Assembly: GCA_036389315.1 (NCBI GenBank)
Contig: DASVQF010000011.1
Coordinates: forward strand, 420,495 to 484,494
Length of the DNA: 64,000 bases
DNA from: DASQYE01 sp036389315
Lineage (GTDB): Bacteria > Acidobacteriota > Blastocatellia > Pyrinomonadales > Pyrinomonadaceae
Direction of reading: 5' to 3'
The position numbers were made by a program, and so were the translations under genes. This document shows positions 17,757-29,387 of the stretch, in pieces (positions within the stretch are counted from its first letter, which is position 1; each line of letters opens with the position of its first letter). The notes below the pieces were generated by a model, which worked only from the letters and a program-made list of their open reading frames with translations, ran no database searches and was not told where the DNA came from.

Positions 17757-19103
17757 GTGGCGGCAAAGGTGCAAACAGAGGGCGCTTTAAGGCGACAGCT
17801 CGGGCTCAGGTCGGCGACCGCCATACTGGTGGGCGAGATCATCGCCGTCGGGATTTTCCTCACGCCCGCCGGGATGGCAAAGTCTCTGGGCTCGCCTCTC
17901 CTGCTGCTTCTGGTCTGGGTTGTGATGGGCGCGATGGCTTTGTGCGGCGCGCTCTGCTATGCGGAACTGGCCGCGCGCTTTCCCGAAGCCGGCGGCGGCT
18001 ACGTCTACCTGCGCGAAGCCTACGGGCCGCAGGTGGCCTTCCTCTACGGCTGGATGTCTCTGCTCGTCTTAGACCCTGGCCTGACGGCCGCGCTCGCCAT
18101 CGGGATGGCCGAATACTTAGGCTACATCGTCCGGCTCTCGGCCCTGGGCGTCAAAGCCCTGGCCGTGGGGGCCATCATTGCGCTTGCGGCCGCAAACATC
18201 CTGGGAGTGAGGACGGGAGCGGGGCTGGTGCGGCTGCTGACTGTGCTGAAGACTGGGATGCTGCTTTTGATTATCGCCTGGGGGTTCGGCGGAGGCTTCG
18301 GAAGTTGGGCCAACCTGACGCCCGTGTGGGAGCGGGCCGAAGGCTCTATGCCGCTCTGGGCTGCGCTGGCGAGCGGGATGGTCTCGGCCTTCTTCTCTTT
18401 CGGCGGCTGGTGGGATTTGACGAAGGTCGCGGGCGAGGTGCGCGACCCGGCACGCACGCTGCCGCGCGCTCTCATATACGGCGTGCTGCTGGTCACCATG
18501 CTCTACATCCTGACGAGCGCCGTCTTTCTCTACCTCGTGCCGGTGGGGCGCGTGGCGACGGGCGAGACCTTTGCGGCGCAGGCGGGCGAGGCGCTCTTCG
18601 GGCGGCTCGGCGGGCGCGTCTTCTCAAGCATCGTGATCGTCTCGGTGCTGGGAAGCCTGGCGGCGATCATCATGGCTGCGCCGCGCGTCTATTACGCTAT
18701 GGCGCGTGATGGACTGTTTCTCTCTTCGGTCGCGCGGCTGCATCCCGTGACGCATACGCCCGCGCGCGCCATCATCACGCAGGCCGCGCTCGCCTCCCTG
18801 CTCGTGGCGCTCGGAACCTTCAACCAGATCATAGCCTATTTTATTTTCGTCGCCGTCTGCTTCGTCGCGCTGACGGTCGCCAGCCTCTTCGTCCTGCGCC
18901 GCAAGGTGGGCCAACCGGCGGCACTCTATCGGACGCCCGCATATCCTTTGACGCCGGTACTGTTTCTCTCGATGGTCGCGGTGCTGCTCTTGCTGCTGGC
19001 GGCGAATAGTCCGGGGCAGGAATTTCTCGGCGTCGCGGTTGTCGCGCTCGGCGTGCCGGTTTATCATCTCATCTTTCGCCGAAGAGGTTCATCTGAAAAA
19101 TAA
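17757..19103 (+). CDS. APC-family amino acid permease
   Basis: A 448-residue, 12-segment inner-membrane transporter starting at a GTG 21 bases after the TonB receptor stop. The TM1 glycine motif (AILVGEIIAVGIFLTP), GALCYAELAARFPEAGGGYVYLRE and the TM6-region FFSFGGWWDLTKVAGEVRDP match the LAT-type APC branch (amino-acid exchangers/uptake systems). It may import products of the preceding receptor, judged only by adjacency. It is followed closely by the AhpD-like selenoprotein gene (12 bases). Confidence 0.88.
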   Translation: MAAKVQTEGALRRQLGLRSATAILVGEIIAVGIFLTPAGMAKSLGSPLLLLLVWVVMGAMALCGALCYAELAARFPEAGGGYVYLREAYGPQVAFLYGWMSLLVLDPGLTAALAIGMAEYLGYIVRLSALGVKALAVGAIIALAAANILGVRTGAGLVRLLTVLKTGMLLLIIAWGFGGGFGSWANLTPVWERAEGSMPLWAALASGMVSAFFSFGGWWDLTKVAGEVRDPARTLPRALIYGVLLVTMLYILTSAVFLYLVPVGRVATGETFAAQAGEALFGRLGGRVFSSIVIVSVLGSLAAIIMAAPRVYYAMARDGLFLSSVARLHPVTHTPARAIITQAALASLLVALGTFNQIIAYFIFVAVCFVALTVASLFVLRRKVGQPAALYRTPAYPLTPVLFLSMVAVLLLLLAANSPGQEFLGVAVVALGVPVYHLIFRRRGSSEK

Positions 19104-19115
19104 GAAGGAGCCCGT

Positions 19116-19688
19116 ATGACCTGGATTCGCACCATTCCGATGGAGGAAGCCGACGAGAAGCTGCGTCGCGCCATAGAGGCCCAGCGAGAGTTGTACCCGG
19201 CCGAATACGCCACGCCTGTTCACCCCACTCCGGACGGCGGCACCTCCGGCATAGTCGCCTCGCACAGCCTCATCCCGGACGCTCTCTATCACGCGTTTGC
19301 GACCTTCGGCGCGCTGATGTCTGAGGACTTGCCTCTCTCGCGCCGCCAGCACGAGATGATAACGACCGTCGTGTCGGTCAATAATCGCTGCCATTATTGA
19401 ATCGAGTCGCACGCAGAGTTTCTGCGTCGAGTGACATTGGACACTGAGCTGGTCGAGGCGCTGCAAGAGGACTACACGACGGCTCCCGTCTCTGAGCAGG
19501 AGCGCGTGATGCTCGATTACGTCGTGCAGTTGACGCGCGACGCGACGCGCATCACGCCCGAACATCACGAACGATTGCGCACCGCAGGCTTTGACGACCG
19601 CGCGCGTCTGCAAATCACACTCATAGCGTCCTGGTTCAACTATATCAACCGCGTCGCCGATGCCCTCGGCGTCGGGCGCGAAGGATGA
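19116..19688 (+). CDS. AhpD/carboxymuconolactone-decarboxylase-like protein, probable selenoprotein (CxxU)
   Basis: A 190-residue protein if the in-frame TGA at 19398-19400 (codon 95) is read as selenocysteine. The frame is otherwise continuous: ...VVSVNNRCHY-[TGA]-IESHAEFLRRVT..., and continues with the same family to 19688. In peroxidase-related AhpD-like proteins the redox motif is CxxC followed by a histidine (CHYCIESH); here the second cysteine is replaced by UGA and Cys92 and His99 are kept. Selenocysteine at this position is known in some members of the family. A short stem-loop follows the UGA at 19411-19427. AAGGAG precedes the ATG. The likely role is thiol/selenol peroxidase or disulfide chemistry. 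The alternative is a pseudogene with one nonsense mutation. No sel genes are in the window. Confidence 0.82.
19398..19427 (+). promoter_or_regulatory. Candidate bacterial SECIS element
   Basis: UGA (19398-19400) is followed after 10 bases by ACGCAGA (19411-19417), loop GUU (19418-19420) and UCUGCGU (19421-19427), a perfect 7-bp stem. The loop begins with G then U, 17 bases after the UGA. Bacterial SECIS elements bound by SelB place a small apical loop with a conserved G (and nearby U) at about this distance, as in E. coli fdhF. Match to that rule is by eye; no folding was run. Confidence 0.65.
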
Positions 19689-19710
19689 AAGCCAGGCAGC
19701 CTGGCTTTCA
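19686..19710 (+). terminator. Perfect 11-bp hairpin after the selenoprotein gene
   Basis: TGAAAGCCAGG (19686-19696), loop CAG, CCTGGCTTTCA (19700-19710). The stem starts at the stop codon itself and is followed by TGGTTTCC. It is a likely intrinsic terminator or attenuator before the nucleotidyltransferase-like gene. Confidence 0.65.
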
Positions 19711-19740
19711 TGGTTTCCACAAGGAGGGAGCACAAGGGGC

Positions 19741-20232
19741 ATGACGAAAGATGTGAAGGAGATGACGGACGAGGAGATACGAGAGCGCATCATCACGCTC
19801 GGCTTCGGCGGCGACGCCGGGCGCTTGCGAGAGTTCTGCGAGCGGCTGAGAGCGGGGCTGCCGAAGGGCACTGGCGTTGCGCTGCGGGGCAGCGTCGTGA
19901 CGGCCGAGCGGTGGGAGGACAAAGCGCCCTTCGACGCCGACGGCCACGGCACGAGCGACCTGGATGTCACGCTCGTCGGCAACAAGGTGATGGAGTACTG
20001 GAAAGACGACGAGTATTACATCCCGGGCCTGCACACCAAGCCGCTCGGGGACAAGGCCCCCGAAATCGCGCCGGTTCTCAACCCGCTGCGCCGCTCGCTT
20101 CAGCAGATGGTCGGCCGTCCCGTCAACTTTCAGGCCACTTCAAATCTGATCCTCTTCGCCCGCGACGTACTGTTTGACCAGCCCTACTACACTTTGATCG
20201 AAGCAGGTGCGGAGTCAGAGGAAGAGGATTGA
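19741..20232 (+). CDS. Nucleotidyltransferase-like protein
   Basis: A 163-residue protein with a Pol-beta-type core: GVALRGSVVTAERW followed by FDADGHGTSDLDVTLVG, giving a G-S turn and D-x-D pair typical of nucleotidyltransferase folds. The rest (PEIAPVLNPLRRSLQQMVGRPVNFQA) looks like a small C-terminal helix-strand unit. The substrate is unknown; minimal enzymes of this type modify RNA, proteins or small molecules. AGGAGGGAG upstream supports the ATG at 19741. The downstream EEP-family gene starts with a TTG overlapping this stop (TTGA at 20229-20232), so the two are translationally coupled. Confidence 0.65.
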   Translation: MTKDVKEMTDEEIRERIITLGFGGDAGRLREFCERLRAGLPKGTGVALRGSVVTAERWEDKAPFDADGHGTSDLDVTLVGNKVMEYWKDDEYYIPGLHTKPLGDKAPEIAPVLNPLRRSLQQMVGRPVNFQATSNLILFARDVLFDQPYYTLIEAGAESEEED

Positions 20233-20978
20233 CGATCAAGCTGCTGAGCTACAACATACGCTTCGGCGGGCGCGGGCGCGAAGAGTCGCTGGCGGAAGTG
20301 ATCCGGGCCGTAGGGCCTGACATAGTCGTCTTTCAGGAAGCGACAGACCCGCGCGTCATCGAAGCGTTGGCCCACAGGACGGGCCTGCTGCAATGGGCCG
20401 CGCGCCCCGCACACTCCATAGGCTTCATCAGCCGCCTCGAAGTCGCGCACCACGAGTGGCATTACCCCGTGGGAGCGCGCCATTCATTTCTGGAAATCCA
20501 GCTCGCCGCAACAGAGTCGCGCATCTTCGGCCTGCACCTGCGCGCGCGCTTCTCCAAGTGGAGCGAGCGCCGCCGGGCGCAGGAGATTCGCGCGCTCCTT
20601 GAAGGCATACGCCGTCATCAGGAAGGCTTTCACGTCCTGGTCGGAGACTTCAACACGCTGGCTCCGGGCGAGCTGCTCGACACGAAACGCATGCCGCACT
20701 GGATTCGCGCCCTGGTCTGGCTGAGCGGGCGCGACATCCAGCGCGAGACGATTCAAATCATGCTCGACGCGGGCTACCTGGACGGCTACCGCTTCCTTCA
20801 TCCGGAAGACAAAGGCTACACCTTCCCCGTCTGGGATGCTCATGTGCGCCTCGACTACCTGTTCCTGCCCATGCGCTTCGCCGCTCACTTAAAATCCCTT
20901 GAGGTCATCCGCGAGCCGGCGCTCGCCAGCCGCGCCTCAGACCATTTCCCCCTGCTCGCACAGATTGAGATCGGTTAA
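20229..20978 (+). CDS. Endonuclease/exonuclease/phosphatase (EEP) family protein
   Basis: A 249-residue metal-dependent phosphoesterase fold. The N-terminal LSYNIRFGG, the acidic metal residue in PDIVVFQEA, the LVGDFNT motif and the C-terminal SDHFPLLAQIEI (Asp-His pair) cover the catalytic set shared by ExoIII-like nucleases, sphingomyelinases and inositol phosphatases. No signal peptide is seen. The start is a TTG overlapping the upstream nucleotidyltransferase-like stop. Its partner suggests a joint nucleotide- or nucleic-acid-related task, but the substrate is not determinable. Confidence 0.82.
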   Translation: MTIKLLSYNIRFGGRGREESLAEVIRAVGPDIVVFQEATDPRVIEALAHRTGLLQWAARPAHSIGFISRLEVAHHEWHYPVGARHSFLEIQLAATESRIFGLHLRARFSKWSERRRAQEIRALLEGIRRHQEGFHVLVGDFNTLAPGELLDTKRMPHWIRALVWLSGRDIQRETIQIMLDAGYLDGYRFLHPEDKGYTFPVWDAHVRLDYLFLPMRFAAHLKSLEVIREPALASRASDHFPLLAQIEIG

Positions 20979-20979
20979 A

Positions 20980-21012
20980 TCAGTACCGCCCGCTTGCAGC
21001 AGGCGGTACTGA
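20980..21012. terminator. Bidirectional terminator between convergent genes
   Basis: TCAGTACCGCC (20980-20990) pairs with GGCGGTACTGA (21002-21012), with a further inner GC/GC pair. It lies between the convergent EEP gene and the methyltransferase gene, so it probably serves both strands. Confidence 0.7.
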
Positions 21013-21029
21013 CATTGATCGCGCCCGGC

Positions 21030-22133
21030 TTAGACTTTGCGAGCGACGTAATAGCTGTTGATGATGTCGTGCGCGAGCTTGCGCACCTCAACGCTCTTGA
21101 AGCCCGCGTCCCTGAGCATCGCCTGCGCCGTCTCCTCGCCCCACATCGCCCCGAGCCCCGCGCCGCCGCGTTCCAGCGAGACCGTCATGCAGTGCATACA
21201 GGAGACGGTGTAGCCGAATGGGCCAATCGGGTGCTCCATGTTCTTGTGCAGGTGGCTCGACCCGGCTATGTCCTGCATCAGGAAAGTCCCTTCGGGCAGG
21301 AGCGCGCGGGCTATACCTTCGAGGACTCGCGCCGGCTCGGCCTGGTCGTGGATGGCGTCGAAGGCCGTGATGAGCCCATAGCGCGCAGTCTCCTCAAGCC
21401 TCGCCACGTCCTTAATCTCAAAGCGGACGTTTCGCAAGCCACGGCGTTCTGCTTCTGCCCTGGCCGCCGCGATGCTCTCTTCAGAGAAGTCATAGCCGGT
21501 AAAGCGGCTCTGCGGGAAAGCCTCCGCCATGCGGTTCAAAGAGCGCCCGCTGCCGCAGCCTACGTCCAGAACGTGCGTGCCCCGGCCTAAAGCTTCGACC
21601 ACGCCGGGCGCGAGCGGCAGGATCGAATCCATCAGCGCGGCCCCGACCGTCTGGTCGCTCTCCTCCGCCATCACCGCATGAAAGCGCGGGTAAGCAGAGT
21701 AAGGCACACCGCCGCCACGACGAAAGCTCTCGACAATCTGGTCTTCGACTGCGCCGAGCACTGCTATGAACTGCGCCGTCACGGCGATGTTGTTCGGGCT
21801 CGCCGCGCGCGTCAGGAAAGCCGCGTGCTCGGGCGGCAGGCGGTACGTCTCTTCCAGCGGGTTATATTCAACTATCCCGCCCGTCACGACCGCGCCGAGC
21901 CATTCGCGCACATAACGCTCGTTTAAGCCCGAAGCCGCTGCTATCTGCTGCGAGCTTGAGGCTTCAGGCAGCCTGGCCATCACGTCGAAGAGTCCCGTCC
22001 GGTGGCCTATGCTCGTCACAAGCGCCAGCGCCCCGCCGTTCAGGACGCCGAGCATCTTCGAGGCGAACGCCTCGGCCCTCGCCTGATCTATGGCCTGATC
22101 TATTTTGACCTCTTCCATCATTGTTGCAGACAT
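21030..22133 (-). CDS. SAM-dependent class I methyltransferase with N-terminal winged helix
   Basis: A 367-residue protein. An N-terminal winged-helix/dimerisation-like region (QIAAASGLNERYVREWLGAV, about 60-80) precedes a Rossmann methyltransferase domain with motif I VLDVGCGSGRSLNRMAE (about 187-203), the acidic post-I GYDFSEESI, and motif IV region ITAFDAIHDQ. The layout resembles O-methyltransferase-like proteins such as the mycobacterial Rv2258c type. The methyl acceptor is unknown. It is a single minus-strand gene convergent with the EEP gene. Confidence 0.82.
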   Translation of the reverse strand: MSATMMEEVKIDQAIDQARAEAFASKMLGVLNGGALALVTSIGHRTGLFDVMARLPEASSSQQIAAASGLNERYVREWLGAVVTGGIVEYNPLEETYRLPPEHAAFLTRAASPNNIAVTAQFIAVLGAVEDQIVESFRRGGGVPYSAYPRFHAVMAEESDQTVGAALMDSILPLAPGVVEALGRGTHVLDVGCGSGRSLNRMAEAFPQSRFTGYDFSEESIAAARAEAERRGLRNVRFEIKDVARLEETARYGLITAFDAIHDQAEPARVLEGIARALLPEGTFLMQDIAGSSHLHKNMEHPIGPFGYTVSCMHCMTVSLERGGAGLGAMWGEETAQAMLRDAGFKSVEVRKLAHDIINSYYVARKV

Positions 22134-22438
22134 CTCTACTCTTTCCCTTTCCGAAGACAGTTCTTAACGGTACGACTTAACCGTGCGGTTTCCGACCGCT
22201 CCATTCATACATGCGTAAGAAACGGGAGAAAAAGATCAAACCCGGACAATTTTTTTTCGTCGTGATCTCTTCCCGCCCTCCCTTACGCATATTTCATCAA
22301 GCCATGCTTTCATCCTTCTCAAGACGAATGGACAGATGTTTTGGTCTGCTGCTGCGCGCCGCCGGGGCTTGTGCTACAATCCGCGCCACTCACCTGCGGT
22401 GGCGGTCTGGGTTTCCTCGCGTAAGGAAATATTTGCGG

Positions 22439-23010
22439 ATGCAGCCAAGGGCCACGAATCAAGTCACTCAACTGCTGCTGGATTGGAGCCAGGGCAACAG
22501 GGCTGCGCTCGATCAGTTGATACCTCTGGTCTACCAGGAGTTGAAGAAGCTGGCGAGCCACCATCTCAAGAGCGAACGGCCGGGCCACACGCTTGAGCCC
22601 ACGGCGCTCATACATGAAGCCTACCTGCGAATGATCGAGCAGGAGATGCCGCAATGGCAGAGCCGCGCCCACTTCTACGGAGTGGCCGCGCGTCTGATGC
22701 GGCAGATTCTCGTAGACCATGCGCGCACGCGCGCGGCCGCAAAGCGCGGCGCAGGCCAGCCCAAGCTCTCGCTCGACGACGCGCCGCCCGTCTTCACCGA
22801 GCGGGACGCCTCCGCGCTCCTCTCCCTTGACGAGGCTTTAAAGAGGCTCGCCGCCTTCGACGAGCGCAAGTGCCGTATCCTTGAGATGCGCTCCTTCGGC
22901 GGGATGAGCATAGAGGAGACTGCGCGCGCGCTGGGGTTATCGGAGCCGACCGTCAAGCGCGAGATGCGATTGGCCCAAGCCTGGATTCGCAGAGAGTTGG
23001 AGCAGAAGCG

Positions 23011-23014
<4 letters not shown>
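22439..23014 (+). CDS. ECF-type RNA polymerase sigma factor
   Basis: A 191-residue sigma-70-family factor of the ECF-like type often found next to serine/threonine kinases in Acidobacteriota and Planctomycetes. Region 2 (LTPTALIHEAYLR-like segment: EPTALIHEAYLRM, about 53-65) and region 4 (RILEMRSFGGMSIEETARAL, GLSEPTVKREMRLA) are clear. The frame opens at 22211, but the ATG at 22439 begins the family-like sequence, with AAGGAAAT upstream. The last codons overlap the kinase start (ATGA at 23011-23014), so kinase and sigma factor are made together; the kinase probably controls this sigma factor. Confidence 0.9.
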
Positions 23015-25521
<2,507 letters not shown>

Positions 25522-25605
25522 GCTTTTCTGAATCTAAGGCTATGTGACGAACCCGAGCGTCGTGTGCTATTCTCAGTCTCTTCGGGAATCTTATTTTGGT
25601 GACAC

Positions 25606-25690
25606 GCGAAAGTGGCGAAACTGGTAGACGCGCAGGTCTTAGGAACCTGTCCCGGAAGGGGTGGGGGTTCGAGTCCCCCCTTTCGCACCA
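25606..25690 (+). tRNA. tRNA-Leu (anticodon UAG)
   Basis: Acceptor GCGAAAG (25606-25612) pairs with CTTTCGC, the anticodon stem CAGGT/ACCTG encloses loop CTTAGGA (anticodon TAG), a long variable arm is present as in class II tRNAs, and the T arm is GGGGG-TTCGAGT-CCCCC. The 3' CCA is encoded at 25688-25690. Confidence 0.97.
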
Positions 25691-25794
25691 AGAGTTTCGG
25701 GGGATGGCGCGAGGATTGTCATTCTGATTTTAGCTGAGGGAAGGAGGCCCGTGTGGCGCTCGACTGAGATGCGCTGCGGCGGGCTTTAAATTTT

Positions 25795-27237
25795 ATGAAG
25801 ATTGAGTTGGTGGACGAGTCTCCGACGCGCAAGGAGCTGAAGATAGAGATTGAGGCCGACAAGGTGCGCGCGGTTTATGACAGCATCAGCGACCGCTACG
25901 CGAAGCTCGCCAACGTGCCTGGCTTTCGGCGTGGGCACGCGCCGCGCTCTGTGGTTCGCACTCGCTTTAAGGATGAGATTCGCGGCGAAGTGTTGCGCGA
26001 GGTCGTGCCGCAGGCCATCGAAGAGGCGATCAGAGAGAACGACCTGGCCGTGCTCGGCGAGCCCGATGTGCATCTGGATAATTCCGAGGGCCTGGACAAA
26101 TTGGGCACGGAGCCACTCAGGGTTCACGTCCACGTAGAGGTGCTGCCCCACGTCACGCTCGGCCAGTACAAGGGCTTGGAGGCGGCGCGCAGCACACGCC
26201 CCGTCCGCGACGAAGATGTCGAGCGCGTCATCGAAGGCTTGCGCGAGTCATCGGCCTCGCTTCAGCCGGTCGAAGACCGCGCTTCGGAAGCGGGCGATAC
26301 GGTGACCGTCAACTTTCACGGCACTTTCAAGGACAAGCCGGAGGACGAGCCCATACACGTCGAGGACGTGGACGTAGAGCTTGGCGGCGCGGGCGTGCAA
26401 CAGGAATTCACGGAGAACCTGACGGGCGTGCGCGCCGACGATGTCAAGACGTTTACGGTCAAGTACCCGGAGGATTTTACCTCGAAGGGTTTGGCCGGAA
26501 GAGAGGTCGAGTACACGGCCACTGTGACGAGCGTGCGGCGCAAAGAGCTGCCGGAGGTGGACGACGAATGGGCCAAGAGCCTCGGCGACGAGTTCGATTC
26601 CGTCGAGACGCTCAGGGAGAAGGTGCGCGAGGACTTGCAGCAGCGCGCGACGTTTGAATCGAGCCAGCGCCTCCGCAGCGCAGTCATGCGCAAGCTCGTC
26701 GAGTCGCACCCGTTTGAAGTGCCGGAGTCCTTAGTCGAGCATCAGACCAACCAGTTGGTGCAGTCTGTGCTGCGCGACATGATGGGCCGGGGCGTTGACC
26801 CGCGCCAGATGGAACTGAACTGGGATGACGTGCGCGGGCAGTTGCGCGATCAGGCGGCCTCGGATGTGCGCGGCTCGATGCTCCTGGAGCGCATCGCGGA
26901 CGAAGAACAGATCGGCGTCACCGACGAAGAGATTGAAGCCGAGATCAACCATCTGGCGACGCATTCGCGGCAAACGCCGGAACAAGTGCGCGCTGCCTTG
27001 ACAAAGCAGGGAGGCGAACGTAGCATCGCCGATAGGTTGCGCAATCGCAAGGCGCTTGACCTGATCGTTGAAAACGCGAGCGTCAGTGAAGAAGAGTGGC
27101 GCGAAGAAGCCGAAAGCTTTGAGCCTGCTTCAGAGGAGGCGTCTTCCGTCGCGCCCGACGCAGACCTCAAAGAGCAGCAGCCGGGCGAGAGTGAAGAGGT
27201 GGAGGCGAAAGCTCAATCTTCTTCGCCGGAGTCTTGA
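25795..27237 (+). CDS. tig: Trigger factor
   Basis: A 480-residue ribosome-associated chaperone and prolyl isomerase. The N-terminal ribosome-binding domain carries the signature NVPGFRRGHAPRSVV (about 39-53; His replaces the usual Lys in GFRxGKxP). The FKBP-like PPIase domain (about 150-240, GDTVTVNFHGTF) and the helical C-terminal domain follow. The acidic Ser/Glu-rich tail after about residue 440 is not conserved. It heads the tig-clpP-clpX-lon block, the usual order, and has no clear Shine-Dalgarno sequence. Confidence 0.95.
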   Translation: MKIELVDESPTRKELKIEIEADKVRAVYDSISDRYAKLANVPGFRRGHAPRSVVRTRFKDEIRGEVLREVVPQAIEEAIRENDLAVLGEPDVHLDNSEGLDKLGTEPLRVHVHVEVLPHVTLGQYKGLEAARSTRPVRDEDVERVIEGLRESSASLQPVEDRASEAGDTVTVNFHGTFKDKPEDEPIHVEDVDVELGGAGVQQEFTENLTGVRADDVKTFTVKYPEDFTSKGLAGREVEYTATVTSVRRKELPEVDDEWAKSLGDEFDSVETLREKVREDLQQRATFESSQRLRSAVMRKLVESHPFEVPESLVEHQTNQLVQSVLRDMMGRGVDPRQMELNWDDVRGQLRDQAASDVRGSMLLERIADEEQIGVTDEEIEAEINHLATHSRQTPEQVRAALTKQGGERSIADRLRNRKALDLIVENASVSEEEWREEAESFEPASEEASSVAPDADLKEQQPGESEEVEAKAQSSSPES

Positions 27238-27300
27238 GCAGCGTGGCCCACAGGCTGCGGCTTGCCAGTCACCACAGATTTTGAAAGGTTCGGAGTAAGT

Positions 27301-27885
27301 ATGGCTTTAGTCCCAATGGTCGTCGAGCAAACGTCGCGTGGCGAGCGCGCCTTCGACATTTACTCGCGCCTTTTGAAAGACAACATCATCTTTTTAGGTA
27401 CTCCCATTGACGATACAATCGCCAATCTGATCGTCGCGCAGCTTCTCTTTCTCGAAGCCGAAGACCCCGAGAAAGACATCAACCTCTACATCAACAGTCC
27501 CGGCGGCTCGATCACGGCCGGGATGGCCATCTACGACACGATGCAGTTCATCCGCCCGGACGTGACGACGATCTGCGTGGGCCAATGCGCTTCGATGGGA
27601 GCGCTGCTGTTGACGGCCGGTGCGAAGGGCAAGCGGTTCGCCCTCCCCAACTCGCGCATACTCATCCACCAGCCTTCGGGCGGCGCACAGGGCCAGGCCA
27701 CGGACATCCGCATTCAGGCCGAAGAGATCATTCGCATGCGCGAGCTGACCTCGAACATTCTCGCCAAGCACACCGGACAGCCCTACGAGACTGTCGAGCG
27801 TGATGTCGAGCGTGATCGCATCATGTCGGCCGCACAGGCGAAAGAATACGGACTGATTGACGAAGTAATCGCGCACCGCGAATAG
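27301..27885 (+). CDS. clpP: ATP-dependent Clp protease proteolytic subunit ClpP
   Basis: A 194-residue serine peptidase forming the tetradecameric Clp chamber. The catalytic triad is visible: Ser in GQCASMGALLL, His in ILIHQPSGGAQ, Asp in ERDRIMSA. The N-terminal MVVEQTSRGERAFDIYSRLL is typical. The ATG at 27301, with GGAG just upstream, is preferred over the frame start at 27262. It lies between tig and clpX as in many bacteria. Confidence 0.97.
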   Translation: MALVPMVVEQTSRGERAFDIYSRLLKDNIIFLGTPIDDTIANLIVAQLLFLEAEDPEKDINLYINSPGGSITAGMAIYDTMQFIRPDVTTICVGQCASMGALLLTAGAKGKRFALPNSRILIHQPSGGAQGQATDIRIQAEEIIRMRELTSNILAKHTGQPYETVERDVERDRIMSAAQAKEYGLIDEVIAHRE

Positions 27886-27894
27886 CTCAATTTT

Positions 27895-27987
27895 GGATTT
27901 TAGATTCTGGATTTTGGATTCGAGAGTCTCCCGCTCAAGGTTCAAAACCGCGCCGATCTAAAATCCAGAATCTAGAATCCAAAATCC
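27895..27987. repeat. Intergenic heptad inverted repeat 5
   Basis: Left arm (27895-27921) words: GGATTTT, AGATTCT, GGATTTT, GGATTC. Right arm (27955-27987), reverse complement: GGATTTT, GGATTCT, AGATTCT, GGATTTT, AGATC. The arrays pair with a one-heptad offset. It fills the clpP-clpX gap, ending 12 bases before the clpX ATG. Confidence 0.85.
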
Positions 27988-27999
27988 TCCGAGACGCCT

Positions 28000-29244
<1,245 letters not shown>

Positions 29245-29254
29245 AATCAGACAC

Positions 29255-29315
29255 AAGTAGAAAGGCAAAAGGGAGAAAAGCGTTCGATGCTTTCCTCCCT
29301 TTTGCCTTTCTACTT
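29255..29315. repeat. Intergenic inverted repeat 6 (27-bp arms)
   Basis: Arms 29255-29281 and 29289-29315 are complementary over 27 bp with one mismatch and a 7-base loop. It begins 11 bases after the clpX stop and precedes lon; terminator or processing hairpin likely. Confidence 0.85.
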
Positions 29316-29387
29316 TGGCCCTTTCTCTACCCAGTGGCGTGCGGGCTGGAAATGGTTTAGAATTACAGCAGGTTCACAGGAGGGCGA

